In this document: one piece after another, positions 44,685 through 54,426 of the stretch
How positions within the stretch are numbered: the first letter of the stretch is position 1
Layout: each line of letters opens with the position of its first letter
Translations under genes and position numbers: made by a program
Notes under the pieces: model-generated
Told to the model about the DNA's origin: nothing
The model's database searches: none
The model's input: only the letters and a program-made list of their open reading frames with translations
DNA from: an uncultured Muribaculaceae bacterium
GTDB lineage: Bacteria > Bacteroidota > Bacteroidia > Bacteroidales > Muribaculaceae
Assembly (NCBI GenBank): GCA_910586995.1
Contig: CAJUKZ010000010.1
Coordinates: 1 to 64,000 of the forward strand
Reading direction: 5' to 3'
DNA: 64,000 nucleotides

Positions 44685-45947
44685 ATGAGAAAAGTAAAAT
44701 TTATTCTATCGTCCTTCATGGCGCTTTTCCTTGCATTCGGCACGACAAGCTGCTCGGACGATGACGGACCAAAAACACCTGACGACCCGACAATCATCCA
44801 AGACTATCATTTTGACCTATGGGTAGCACTCGACCGACACGGCGGCATGGGCCGCGATGTACATACCCTTGTACGCAGCATCAATTCTCTTGATGCCGAT
44901 CAGCCCGAAATCACATTCGAAGGTGTAGGCACAGAGGTTAATTCCCTTCTCTCTCTGGAGACAATACTAAAAGGCGCATACTACTATCAAGTGCCGGTAT
45001 CAGGCGACCGCTTCGCAAAATATACCATCACAGACAACAATGTTGTGGAAGTCAAGTCGCGCATATTCAAAGATAATACATTCTCCACCCGCAAGTATAC
45101 ACACGCCTGGATAAACGACAATACACTTCTGATTATGGCAGCTAACGGTGATGCGAACAAAATCATCTGGACAAAGCTCAATACCGACGACATGACTATC
45201 ATATCCGAAGGCACTCTGAACGTGCAAATGCCTGAAGGCGGTGAAATCTATACCACTTCCGGTATTCTCAAATACAGAGCTTCCGACAATAAGCTTTTCT
45301 ACTTCTACTATGCAAAGACAGGCGGTAGCAGAGGCAAGCGCGTATCTCCAATGATGACAGCGGTAATCAACCCGTCGACAATGGATGTGGAAAGCGACAC
45401 CCCGTGCTTCATGGACTGCGAGATGGTAGGAACTGCTTACGGCGAACTCCTCCAAACCACCACTTTTATTGACGACAGCAACAACCTCTATATTGCCTGC
45501 GTGACAAACGATGGCAGCGAGCACAGCCACCTGCTCAAGATTCCTGCCAACTCTACAGAGTTTGATAAAGACTACGATGGCTTTACTGCTGAAGGCAAAC
45601 TGATATCCGTCATGTATGTAGGCGGCAACAAAGCTGTAGCTTATGCACGTGACGACCAGTTCGGAATAGGCATTGATGATTTCAGCCATTACTATACAGT
45701 GATAGATGTCGCAACAAAAAGCCATACACCGATAGAGTTCAATGGAGAACGCCTGGCATACAGCAGCGGCCGTTTCTCATCGCGCATGGCTTACGTAAAC
45801 CACAAGGCATATATTGGAGTGGATGCCCAAGGACAGAAACCACAGATATACATCTATGACGTTCAGTCTGGTCAAACCACTCTCGGTGCGACAATGGAAG
45901 CAGGCTACTACTTTGAGCAAATCCGAGTGGTTGAGAATCTGAAATAA
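44685..45947 (+). CDS. Surface lipoprotein, DUF4374-like beta-propeller; possible corrinoid binder
   Basis: 420 residues. The lipobox TTSC near residue 23 is followed by SDDDGPKTPDDP, the acidic signal for surface exposure. The remainder has repeated strand patterns with DMTIISEG, MDVESDTPCFM and SHTPIEFNG segments, as in propeller lipoproteins of the DUF4374 type. It is 17 bases after the receptor gene. In Bacteroides, the B12 receptor pairs with the propeller lipoprotein BtuG, so this protein may cap the receptor in the same way; that is inference by position and fold. Confidence 0.72.
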   Translation: MRKVKFILSSFMALFLAFGTTSCSDDDGPKTPDDPTIIQDYHFDLWVALDRHGGMGRDVHTLVRSINSLDADQPEITFEGVGTEVNSLLSLETILKGAYYYQVPVSGDRFAKYTITDNNVVEVKSRIFKDNTFSTRKYTHAWINDNTLLIMAANGDANKIIWTKLNTDDMTIISEGTLNVQMPEGGEIYTTSGILKYRASDNKLFYFYYAKTGGSRGKRVSPMMTAVINPSTMDVESDTPCFMDCEMVGTAYGELLQTTTFIDDSNNLYIACVTNDGSEHSHLLKIPANSTEFDKDYDGFTAEGKLISVMYVGGNKAVAYARDDQFGIGIDDFSHYYTVIDVATKSHTPIEFNGERLAYSSGRFSSRMAYVNHKAYIGVDAQGQKPQIYIYDVQSGQTTLGATMEAGYYFEQIRVVENLK

Positions 45948-45974
45948 CTATTTTTTATTTTTCTGCCAATAATC

Positions 45975-46014
45975 CTCCCGGGGCATTGTTTGCTCCGGGA
46001 GATTAGTTGTTTTT
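45975..46014 (+). terminator. Hairpin with T-run between lipoprotein and cbiK
   Basis: CTCCCGG (45975-45981) pairs with CCGGGAG (45995-46001), with an inner GCA/TGC pairing. TTGTTTTT follows after five bases. It may end part of the receptor-lipoprotein transcript and set a lower level for the downstream genes. Confidence 0.6.
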
Positions 46015-46044
46015 AACGACAACCGCACAATCTATCAGCACAAC

Positions 46045-46944
46045 ATGAAAAATTTAATATCGCTTGTAGTCGTACTGGCCGGCATCATAAGCCTCAACGC
46101 TCAGGATTTAAACGTATTGCCTAACAATAAGGTCGCCATATTGATGGTGCATTTCGGCACTACTTTTGACGACACCCGCGCACTTACGATAGATGCCATA
46201 AATGAGAAAGCACGACAGACCTTCCCCGGAATAAGAATAGAGGAAGCGTACACCTCCCGCATAATCATCAACCGACTTGAGAAAAGAGGCATAAAAAAAT
46301 CTACACCACAGGAGGCCCTTCTCCGTCTGGCCGCCGACGGATATACTCATGTTGTCGTACAGGGTACTAATATAATAGACGGTATCGAGGCTGAGGTGCT
46401 ACGCAAAGAGGCGGCTTCAGTAGCTCCTTTCTTTGAGGAGATAAGGGTTGGCCATCCGCTGCTTTATTCTGTTGAAGACTGCGAGAACGTTGCAGCCATT
46501 CTGGCATCGCGGTATAAAGACGCTACCGACAAAAGAGGAGCGGTGGTGCTCATCGGACATGGCACATCAACACCAGCCAACGCCATATATTCACAGATGG
46601 ACTATATGTTCAAAGCCAATGGCAACGATGCTTTCCACGTAGCCACAGTGGAGGGCTATCCTACATATGAAACGACATTAGCAAGATTGAAAGCCGACCG
46701 CTATAAAACCATTACCCTCCTACCCTTCATGTTTGTTGCCGGAGACCATGCCAGGAACGATATTGATGGAGAATGGCGTGAGAATCTTGAAAAAGCCGGT
46801 TTTACAGTTTCTACCGTACTCGAAGGCTTAGGTCAAATCAGTCAAATCCAGGACATCTTCATCGAACATATCAAAGATGCTCTTACTGCTCCGGTATTGG
46901 ATGCGCTAAGCCAAAAGAAGTCATATATCAAAGAAAATATTTAA
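46045..46944 (+). CDS. cbiK: Exported CbiK-type sirohydrochlorin cobaltochelatase
   Basis: 299 residues. Class II chelatase of the CbiK family, which inserts Co2+ into sirohydrochlorin without ATP. Metal/catalytic histidines are seen in MVHFGTTFDDTRA, VVLIGHGTSTPAN and FMFVAGDHARNDI. A clear signal peptide MKNLISLVVVLAGIISLNAQ is present, as in periplasmic CbiK-P of Desulfovibrio, while the substrate is made in the cytoplasm. This could mean metal scavenging or a role with the membrane-bound CobN-like protein, whose ATG overlaps the end of this gene. Confidence 0.88.
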   Translation: MKNLISLVVVLAGIISLNAQDLNVLPNNKVAILMVHFGTTFDDTRALTIDAINEKARQTFPGIRIEEAYTSRIIINRLEKRGIKKSTPQEALLRLAADGYTHVVVQGTNIIDGIEAEVLRKEAASVAPFFEEIRVGHPLLYSVEDCENVAAILASRYKDATDKRGAVVLIGHGTSTPANAIYSQMDYMFKANGNDAFHVATVEGYPTYETTLARLKADRYKTITLLPFMFVAGDHARNDIDGEWRENLEKAGFTVSTVLEGLGQISQIQDIFIEHIKDALTAPVLDALSQKKSYIKENI

Positions 46945-49900
46945 TGTCGAAAGTCAGGAAGTTCGTACCGGTAATCATAGTATTACTTACCATCAGCTGC
47001 GGAATCTACGCATGCTACAGCGTATGGTTCAGACCCACAAGAATCCTTGTTGTGAATCCGCTTCCGGCACAGGCTGCCGAGATTGTGCTTAACAATGACA
47101 GCAGGTACATTGATGTAGTATGCGCATCAATGGAAGAAGCCGGTAGTTTTGAAAACTTTGATGCGGTGCTTATGTATGGCCGCGGACTATATCTTGACTC
47201 AATACAATTACATTCCCTTGACAAAGCGGCGGAAAATGGCATTCCTGTATTTACAAACTCACTGCGAAATTTCAGTTTTATAGTCAATCATAATCTCGAC
47301 TCCACACAGATTGCCGTACTACAACACTATTTTTCAAATCCATGCCGCGACAATTACCGTAATATGCTCCGGTATCTGAGAAGCATAGCCACACCCGGAC
47401 GGTTTGGAGATAAAGATTACGACCAACCAATAGACATTCCTTCCGGCATGTATTATCATCTTGAGGCAGGACAGTATTTCGAAAAACCGGAAGAACTGAC
47501 CCGATATCTTAAATCAAAGGGGCTATATAACCCCGATGGCAGCCGGATAGTCTTTGTCTCAGGCGTGAAATTCCCTGTTGAGAATAACCGTGCGCATATT
47601 GACACACTAATCTACCGGCTGACAGTAATGGGATACAACGTCTATCCGCTGACAGCAACCGGACAGCAAAGGGACGAAATGATTAAAGCTGTCGGACCTG
47701 AAGCTATTGTATATCTGCCGATGGGACGATTGGGTAATGATTCGCTTATTAATTGGGCATACAACAACCGCATACCCCTGTTTATGCCCTTTCCTCTCAT
47801 ACAGAGCCATGAGGAATGGCTTGACGTCGATAAACCTATGGGGGGAGGTACGCTCAATGCGAGAATCGTCGTCCCTGAAATTGACGGAGGTATGACTCCT
47901 CTATGTATATCCACACAGAATCAGGGAGATGATGAATTTCTGCTGTATACACCGGAGCCGGAACGTATTGACGCCTTCACAAGTCAGCTCGACCGCTTTA
48001 TGAAATTAAGGAGAATGCCCAATTCACAAAAAAAGATAGCAGTCGGATATTTCAAATCTCCCGGCAAAGACGCTCTTATTGCATCCGGAATGGAGGTTGT
48101 GCCATCGCTTTACAACTTCTTGAAGCGTCTGAAAGACGAAGGTTATAATGTGACCGGCCTACCGGCTACAGCAAGAGATTTTGAAAGGCAAATCATGGAG
48201 CAGGGAAGCGTGATGGGCTCATACGCACCGTCTGCTCAGGAGCATTTTATGAATGAGTGTAATCCGATTTGGATTGATGCCGGAGAGTACGAGGACTGGG
48301 CAAAATCCGTTCTGCTGCCTGAGAAATATGCAGAAGTTGAGCATCGATATGGCAAAGCCCCCGGAACTTTGCTCGCACGTGGCGACAGTCTTGCCATCGC
48401 AGCAATACGCTATGGCAACATTCTCGTATTCCCACAACCACGTCCTGCTTTAGGAAATGATGATTTCAAACTCATACACGGCGCTGAGGTAGTGCCACCA
48501 CACTCCTATATCGCCCCCTATCTGTATATGCAGAAAGAATTTGATGCGGATGCCTTGATACACTTCGGGACGCATGGCAATCTTGAGTTCACTCCAGGCA
48601 AAAATGCAGGTCTTTCACAAGCAGATTGGGCAGAAGTCTTGATTGGAAACCGTCCGCATTTCTATTTCTATACGACCGGAAATGTTGGAGAAGCGATTAT
48701 TGCCAAAAGACGTAGCCACGCAGTGTTGGTGACTTATCTCACCCCTCCTTATGTGGAAAGTGGTATGCGTCAGAAATATACTACCTTATTGGAGGAGTTG
48801 CACGACGCTATTGCCCATCCCGAAAAGAATACACCGGCACTCAAAAATAAGATTATATGCCTCGGTTTTCACAAGGACTTAGGTTTAGATTCTATAAAAG
48901 TTGGGGAATATACAGCTGAAGAGTTGGAAAAAATAGATGGATTTGTAGAGGAGCTTGCGAATGAAAAAATCACCGGCGCATGCTATGTTATGGGGAGGCC
49001 ATATTCTGATGCCGAAATGAAAACAACCGTAATGGCAATAGCGGCAGATCCTTTGGCATACGGCAGAGCCAAGGCAGACTATGAAAAAGGGAAAATCACC
49101 AAAGAGAATCTTCAGGACTTCTCATTTATATCCCATCACTATCTTCCACAGGCAAAGCAGGATGTTACAAAAGCATTGTCCGGCAACATTAATATTACCG
49201 ATGAATTGTCGGATGTCATTGAATATCGCGAATTATTAAGCCAATCTGCCGGAGCAGAGTTGGATGCTATGGCAGAGGTCCTTAATGGAGAGCCCGTAAG
49301 ACCAGCGCCCGGAGGCGACCCTGTGCTGAATCCGAATGTGTTGCCGATGGGTCGCAATATGTATAGTATCAATGCTGAAGCCACACCGGGACCTAAAGCA
49401 TGGAATGATGGTATGGTGCTTGCAGAGCAATCATTGAAAGACTATTATTCAAAACATGGCGAATATCCTCAGAAAGTAAGTTATACTTTTTGGGCCGGAG
49501 AATTCATCTCCTCACAAGGAGCTACCATTGCTCAAGCATTGCGAATGTTAGGAGTTGAGCCTGTAAGAGATGAGCAAGGCCGCGTGATGGATCTTAAACT
49601 GACACCAAGTGCCGAACTTGGACGACCGCGAATTAATATAATGGTTCAGGTTTCAGGACAATTGCGCGACATCGCCGGTTCGCGCCTTAGGATGCTTACT
49701 GATGCAGTCGCTCTTGCAGCCGACAGTAAGGACGATATTTATCCTAATTATGTAGCCGACGGATCGTTGGCACAAGAAAAAGCACTCGTTGAAAATGGGG
49801 CTTCTCCACAACGTGCTCGTGAACTGGCGAATATGAGAGTCTTTGGCCCGGTAAACTCCGGATATAGCACAGGTATGCTTCGCTATACCGAAAGCTCTGG

Positions 49901-50828
49901 AGAATGGAATGACCGGCAGGAACTCGTAGACGGCTATCTCAATAACATGTGTGCCATATATGGTGATGAGGAGCACTGGGGCGATATGGACAAGAACCTT
50001 TTTCAAGCGGCTATCACTAACACCGATTTGATTGTGCAGCCGCGTCAGAGCAATACCTGGGGGCCTCTTTCTCTTGATCATGTATATGAATTTACGGGAG
50101 CACTTTCCTTGGCAGCCACATCAATCAACGGCAAGGAGCCTGATGCTATGTTGGCTGATTATCGTAATTCCTATCTCCCACGGTTGCAGAACACTAAGGA
50201 AGCTGTAGCGATTGAGACCAGAGCTACTATCCTAAATCCTGAATATATAAAGCAGAAGATGAAGGGGGAAGCAACGACAGCACAGATGTTTGGCGAAATA
50301 TTCCGCAATATTTTCGGTTGGAGTGCTACTCGTCCGAGCGCATTGCAGGAAGATATTTATGATAATCTTTACGAAGTATATGTAGAGGATGTGAATGGGC
50401 TTGGAATAGAGGAATATTTCGATCGGGTCAATCCGGCAGCCCTCCAGGAAATGACAGCAACAATGCTTGAAAGTGCACGGAAAGGTTTTTGGCAAGCTGA
50501 TAGCCGTAAAATAGAAGCTACAGCCCGACTCCACGCCAGGATTACGGAACGGCATGGAGCACCATGCACTGATTTCGTTTGTGCAAATACCAAACTTCAG
50601 GAGTTTACAGCCTCAAAACTTGATGACGCAACTGCCGACAAGTATCTTAACAATATATCGAAAGCTACCGCTCAAAATTCCGATGCAAAAGTCCTGAAGG
50701 AGGAGAGTCAAAATGTACTCTCTGCAATCACTCCGAAAACTTCTGCATATTATGTCATCGGAGCAGTATTGCTATTGTTGATTGTCGCTGCTGTAATTTT
50801 AATAATTAGAAAGCGGAAAAGCTCATGA
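46944..50828 (+). CDS. CobN/HmuS-like large chelatase subunit with membrane anchors at both ends
   Basis: 1294 residues. The CobN/magnesium-chelatase-H fold is shown by HFGTHGNLEFTPGKNAG (near 535), IGNRPHFYFYTTGNVGEAII, and a long conserved C-terminal half (YTFWAGEFISSQGATIAQAL, INIMVQVSGQLRDIAGSRL, RVFGPVNSGYSTGM). Helices at residues 8-28 and 1270-1290 should anchor it with the bulk on the outer side of the membrane. Aerobic CobN needs the ATPases CobS/CobT, absent here; instead a small membrane protein, an ExbB-like channel and a DUF2149 protein follow, as in hmuSTUV of Porphyromonas and Bacteroides. HmuS-type proteins act on heme; the B12 riboswitch and neighbours suggest a corrinoid or cobalt substrate here. 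Confidence 0.85.
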   Translation: MSKVRKFVPVIIVLLTISCGIYACYSVWFRPTRILVVNPLPAQAAEIVLNNDSRYIDVVCASMEEAGSFENFDAVLMYGRGLYLDSIQLHSLDKAAENGIPVFTNSLRNFSFIVNHNLDSTQIAVLQHYFSNPCRDNYRNMLRYLRSIATPGRFGDKDYDQPIDIPSGMYYHLEAGQYFEKPEELTRYLKSKGLYNPDGSRIVFVSGVKFPVENNRAHIDTLIYRLTVMGYNVYPLTATGQQRDEMIKAVGPEAIVYLPMGRLGNDSLINWAYNNRIPLFMPFPLIQSHEEWLDVDKPMGGGTLNARIVVPEIDGGMTPLCISTQNQGDDEFLLYTPEPERIDAFTSQLDRFMKLRRMPNSQKKIAVGYFKSPGKDALIASGMEVVPSLYNFLKRLKDEGYNVTGLPATARDFERQIMEQGSVMGSYAPSAQEHFMNECNPIWIDAGEYEDWAKSVLLPEKYAEVEHRYGKAPGTLLARGDSLAIAAIRYGNILVFPQPRPALGNDDFKLIHGAEVVPPHSYIAPYLYMQKEFDADALIHFGTHGNLEFTPGKNAGLSQADWAEVLIGNRPHFYFYTTGNVGEAIIAKRRSHAVLVTYLTPPYVESGMRQKYTTLLEELHDAIAHPEKNTPALKNKIICLGFHKDLGLDSIKVGEYTAEELEKIDGFVEELANEKITGACYVMGRPYSDAEMKTTVMAIAADPLAYGRAKADYEKGKITKENLQDFSFISHHYLPQAKQDVTKALSGNINITDELSDVIEYRELLSQSAGAELDAMAEVLNGEPVRPAPGGDPVLNPNVLPMGRNMYSINAEATPGPKAWNDGMVLAEQSLKDYYSKHGEYPQKVSYTFWAGEFISSQGATIAQALRMLGVEPVRDEQGRVMDLKLTPSAELGRPRINIMVQVSGQLRDIAGSRLRMLTDAVALAADSKDDIYPNYVADGSLAQEKALVENGASPQRARELANMRVFGPVNSGYSTGMLRYTESSGEWNDRQELVDGYLNNMCAIYGDEEHWGDMDKNLFQAAITNTDLIVQPRQSNTWGPLSLDHVYEFTGALSLAATSINGKEPDAMLADYRNSYLPRLQNTKEAVAIETRATILNPEYIKQKMKGEATTAQMFGEIFRNIFGWSATRPSALQEDIYDNLYEVYVEDVNGLGIEEYFDRVNPAALQEMTATMLESARKGFWQADSRKIEATARLHARITERHGAPCTDFVCANTKLQEFTASKLDDATADKYLNNISKATAQNSDAKVLKEESQNVLSAITPKTSAYYVIGAVLLLLIVAAVILIIRKRKSS

Positions 50829-51325
50829 TTTCGATATTGATTATACTCAGTCTTGTGATTATGCTGACCGGCTCCATCCGACTCTCATTGATGGGATGGA
50901 AAGCTACGTTGCTATGGAGTTTAGTCTGGATGGTGGTAGCGTATTGCTCTACAATGTGGCTGACCAGGCTTTCAATGGAAGAAATATATGGGTATCTAAA
51001 TATTCGTTCCGTCTGTCTATTCGGATTCATAGAGAGTTTCATTTTCATATCCTACGTGTTTTATACCGGCAAAGGGAAAGCCATATTATCTTATTATCCC
51101 GGATTAATGCTGATATTCCCTGTAACAATAATGGCGTTTTGGATGAGCCGCACAGTCAACGGGATTAGTTTTATGACAATCGGAGTATTGGCATCGTTAG
51201 TAACAGGGGCTTTGCTGACAGGAATTACTCTCCTTATGCACCAGCATAGATGTGAAAAATCGTGGCTATATATTGCCACAATAGTAAGTTTAATCAGTTA
51301 TATCTTGATATTCGGAATTTTATGA
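50825..51325 (+). CDS. Small polytopic membrane protein of the HmuT-like position
   Basis: 166 residues, about five hydrophobic segments, starting MISILIILSLVIMLTGSIRL. No catalytic motif. It overlaps the CobN-like gene by four bases and the ExbB-like gene by four, so its expression is tightly coupled. By order it matches the small membrane protein of hmuSTUV cassettes. It probably forms part of the membrane complex. Confidence 0.75.
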   Translation: MISILIILSLVIMLTGSIRLSLMGWKATLLWSLVWMVVAYCSTMWLTRLSMEEIYGYLNIRSVCLFGFIESFIFISYVFYTGKGKAILSYYPGLMLIFPVTIMAFWMSRTVNGISFMTIGVLASLVTGALLTGITLLMHQHRCEKSWLYIATIVSLISYILIFGIL

Positions 51326-51912
51326 CTACAATTTCTGACATACTGTTCATTATCTCAAACGGCATACTGATTCCAGTGATAGTCTTGCTGCTCTTTTTGC
51401 TTGTCAAGGCAATCGTGCTGGTTATCGGATTCTACACTGAGTGGCAAAAGAACAGGCAACTGTCCGCTCAGCTTCAACATCTTGTAGAGAATTTCAATGC
51501 CGGCACTATCAATGATCTGGATTCAACCTTGGTCTCCTCGGATAACTCTCCGATAGTCAAGTGTCTTCGCGATATGCTTTCGCATAAGGATGACTCTATT
51601 TATTGCGAACATTCCTTAGCCGACTTTCAGGTAGATGTTCAGCAACAACTATCCAAAAACCGAGTTTTGATTAAGTTTGGTCCTATGCTCGGCTTGATGG
51701 GTACTCTTATACCTATGGGACCGGCGCTTGTAGGACTGGCAACGGGTGATATAGCGTCTATGGCTTATAATATGCAGGTGGCGTTTGCCACAACCGTAGT
51801 GGGTATGTTGGTCGCCGGCATAGGATTGGCTACACTGCAAGTGAGGCAACGCTTTTATGCCCGCTCTCTCAACACCTTGGATTTCTTATATCATAAACTT
51901 ACCGGCAAATGA
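51322..51912 (+). CDS. MotA/TolQ/ExbB-like proton channel protein (HmuU-like)
   Basis: 196 residues from the start MTTISDILFIISNGIL at 51322, which overlaps the previous stop as ATGA; the frame is open 20 codons further. One N-terminal helix, a cytoplasmic loop and the ExbB-type helix pair: IKFGPMLGLMGTLIPMGPAL and NMQVAFATTVVGMLVAGIG. Such proteins couple proton flow to work across the envelope. Its partner is likely the DUF2149 protein, with the CobN-like protein as the energised component. Confidence 0.87.
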   Translation: MTTISDILFIISNGILIPVIVLLLFLLVKAIVLVIGFYTEWQKNRQLSAQLQHLVENFNAGTINDLDSTLVSSDNSPIVKCLRDMLSHKDDSIYCEHSLADFQVDVQQQLSKNRVLIKFGPMLGLMGTLIPMGPALVGLATGDIASMAYNMQVAFATTVVGMLVAGIGLATLQVRQRFYARSLNTLDFLYHKLTGK

Positions 51913-52241
51913 GACAGAATCCGATACTGACGAATGATGACAGGGACAACCCGCTGGGAATGCTCACTAACCTCTTTGATGTGGCTATGGTGTTTGCCGT
52001 GGCTCTTATGGTGGCTTTAGTGACGCATTTCAATATGAACGAGATATTCTCCAAAGAGGATTATACTATAGTCAAGAATCCCGGAGCGGAGAATATGGAG
52101 ATTATAACCAAAGAGGGAAATGAAATCAAGAAATACACTTCCTCCGATTCAGATTCACCGACCAACGGCTCAAAAGGCCGGCGTGTCGGAACAGCTTATC
52201 AGCTTGAAAATGGAGAAATAATATACATCCCGGAAAAATAA
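51909..52241 (+). CDS. DUF2149 membrane protein (HmuV-like, ExbD-like topology)
   Basis: 110 residues. One helix near 20-42 (LFDVAMVFAVALMVALVTHF) carries an Asp, as in ExbD/TolR proton-channel partners, followed by a periplasmic domain with VGTAYQLENGEIIYIPEK. DUF2149 follows the ExbB-like gene in hmu-type cassettes. Its ATG overlaps the stop of that gene. Confidence 0.85.
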   Translation: MRQNPILTNDDRDNPLGMLTNLFDVAMVFAVALMVALVTHFNMNEIFSKEDYTIVKNPGAENMEIITKEGNEIKKYTSSDSDSPTNGSKGRRVGTAYQLENGEIIYIPEK

Positions 52242-52246
52242 CAACT

Positions 52247-53395
52247 ATGATGTTCTTTAAATATCTTATTCCTTTTGCTACAGTGGTAGCGTTATTGGGT
52301 TGCGGAGGACACCGTTCCTCTGAGGCAACTGAAGCGAGAACTGGAGTAGTAACTGACTCCCTGGGAATAATTCACCCCGATTACGCCAAAGGTTTCAATG
52401 TGAGCTATCAAGACGATATGGTGCTTCTTAATATCAATGATCCTGAGAACAAAGAGGCTGAACAATTCCATTTTGCACTCACCGATAAATATTTTTCCGG
52501 AATGCTCCCGGAAGGTTATATCCGCATAAATATCCCTGTAGAGTCGGCAATTTGCATGACATCGCTGCAGCTTTCCAACTTCCTGAAGCTCGATATTCCT
52601 GAGAAAGTCGTCGGCATAACAAGCACACGTCATCTTCACAATGTAAAAATGAATGAGCAACTTAAGAAGGGTCAGACACATAAGATCGGTATTGAAGGAA
52701 ACTTCGACAATGAGGTGATAATGGCTATCAATCCTGATGTAATATTCATTTCTCCTTTCAAGCGCGGTGGTTATGACGCTATTCGTAATGTCGATATCCC
52801 TATGATTCCTCATTTGGGCTATAAGGAGCTCACTCCTCTTGGACAGGCCGAATGGATCAAGGTTATTGGTCTCCTTACAGGAAAGGCGGCTGATGCCAAC
52901 CTGGAGTTCGCTGGAATAGAGAAGCGATATAATGATCTGAAAGCAATGGTTGACACTGTGAGTTATAGGCCGACTGTATTCAGTGGCGAGATGCGTGGCG
53001 GCAACTGGTATGCCGTTGGAGGAAAAAGCTTCCTCGCTCAACTGTTCAGGGATGCCGGTGGCGATTATTTCCTGAAAGACAACAATGAGTCGGGAGGTGT
53101 GACACTTGATTATGAGACGGTCTATACGAATGCCGCCCATGCCGATTATTGGCGAATAGTGAATAGTTTTGACGGCGATTACAATTATAATGTGCTTAAA
53201 GAACAAGATAACCGCTACACAGATTTTGACGCGTGGAAAAAACACGGCGTCATCTACTGCAATATGAAGGAGGTGCCGTTTTATGAAAGAATGCCTGTAG
53301 AGCCGGAGGTAGTACTCTCCGATTTCATTCATGTGTTTCATCCTGATATTCTACCCGATCACGAGCCAAGTTACTATCATCTGTTAGAGAAATGA
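52247..53395 (+). CDS. btuF: Corrinoid ABC transporter substrate-binding lipoprotein (BtuF-like)
   Basis: 382 residues. Lipobox ALLGC near residue 20. The class III periplasmic binding-protein fold is seen in VVGITSTRHLHNVKMNEQLK, AINPDVIFISPFKRGGYDAI and FLAQLFRDAGGDYFLKD. It would hand corrinoid from the periplasm to the BtuCD permease encoded next. It begins five bases after the DUF2149 gene. Confidence 0.87.
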   Translation: MMFFKYLIPFATVVALLGCGGHRSSEATEARTGVVTDSLGIIHPDYAKGFNVSYQDDMVLLNINDPENKEAEQFHFALTDKYFSGMLPEGYIRINIPVESAICMTSLQLSNFLKLDIPEKVVGITSTRHLHNVKMNEQLKKGQTHKIGIEGNFDNEVIMAINPDVIFISPFKRGGYDAIRNVDIPMIPHLGYKELTPLGQAEWIKVIGLLTGKAADANLEFAGIEKRYNDLKAMVDTVSYRPTVFSGEMRGGNWYAVGGKSFLAQLFRDAGGDYFLKDNNESGGVTLDYETVYTNAAHADYWRIVNSFDGDYNYNVLKEQDNRYTDFDAWKKHGVIYCNMKEVPFYERMPVEPEVVLSDFIHVFHPDILPDHEPSYYHLLEK

Positions 53396-54426
53396 GCAGG
53401 AGCAAAACAGCAATCCTGATGATGATATTAGGCACTTCAATCATCGTCTTTTTCATTCTGAACCTACTGTTAGGCTCCGTTAGCATTCCTGTGTGTGATA
53501 TTATCGAGATATTGTTAGGACAGAAAAGTGATAATGTAATTTGGACCAACATCATTCTGAAATCACGTTTGCCCCAGTCTCTGACCGCGGCTATGGCTGG
53601 AGCAGGGTTGGCAGTAAGTGGCCTGCTGATGCAGACCGTTTTCCGTAATCCACTGGCTGGTCCTTCGGTACTTGGCATAAGCTCCGGCGCGAGTCTCGGG
53701 GTAGCTTGCGTTGTGTTATTGTCCGGGAGTATTGGAGGGGTGGCATTGAGTAAATTGGGGGTTATTGGAGAAGTAACAATCACACTGTCTGCTATTGTTG
53801 GGTCTCTGTTGATTATGGCACTGATAGCTTTTGTAGCCCAAAAAGTGAGAGGCAACGTCACTCTGCTTATCATGGGTGTGATGATCGGATACATAGCCAA
53901 TGCAATTATCGGAGTCCTCAAGTTTTTCAGTGCAGAGGAAGATATACGTGCATATGTGATATGGGGTCTCGGCAGTTTTTCCCGTGTCTCCGGAGGGCAG
54001 ACATCCGTATTTATTATACTGATGATATTGTTGCTCCCCACATCATTCTTTCTGATAAAGACGCTTAATCTATTGCTGCTCGGGGATGCATATGCAAGGA
54101 ATCTCGGGCTTAACATCAAGAGAGCACGATTACTTGTAATTGGTTGTTCCGGCATTTTGGTGGCTGTGGTAACGGCCTATTGCGGTCCGGTAGTATTCCT
54201 GGGACTTGCAGTGCCTCATATTTGCCGTGGCTTGTTTCATACTTCAAATCATGCCACTATTCTTCCGGCATCCCTTTTAGGAGGTGCTTCTTTGGCTCTG
54301 TTGTGCAACCTTATTGCTCGTATGCCTGGTTTCGAAGGGGCCCTGCCGGTCAACTCTGTGACCGCATTGGTGGGTGCTCCGGTTGTAATGTGGGTGTTGT
54401 TCAAAAAACGTAAAAGTGAAGCATAA
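53392..54426 (+). CDS. btuC: BtuC/FecCD-family ABC transporter permease
   Basis: 344 residues with about ten helices. The FecCD motifs AAMAGAGLAVSGLLMQTVFR, NPLAGPSVLGISSGASLG and GLAVPHICRGLF are present. It overlaps btuF by four bases. The pairing with BtuF/BtuD and the riboswitch-led locus point to corrinoid rather than iron-siderophore uptake. Confidence 0.9.
   Translation: MSRSKTAILMMILGTSIIVFFILNLLLGSVSIPVCDIIEILLGQKSDNVIWTNIILKSRLPQSLTAAMAGAGLAVSGLLMQTVFRNPLAGPSVLGISSGASLGVACVVLLSGSIGGVALSKLGVIGEVTITLSAIVGSLLIMALIAFVAQKVRGNVTLLIMGVMIGYIANAIIGVLKFFSAEEDIRAYVIWGLGSFSRVSGGQTSVFIILMILLLPTSFFLIKTLNLLLLGDAYARNLGLNIKRARLLVIGCSGILVAVVTAYCGPVVFLGLAVPHICRGLFHTSNHATILPASLLGGASLALLCNLIARMPGFEGALPVNSVTALVGAPVVMWVLFKKRKSEA

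Noticed and set aside
45948..46044. Second cobalamin riboswitch before cbiK
   Set aside because: The 97-base gap holds only a terminator-like hairpin and no B12 box.
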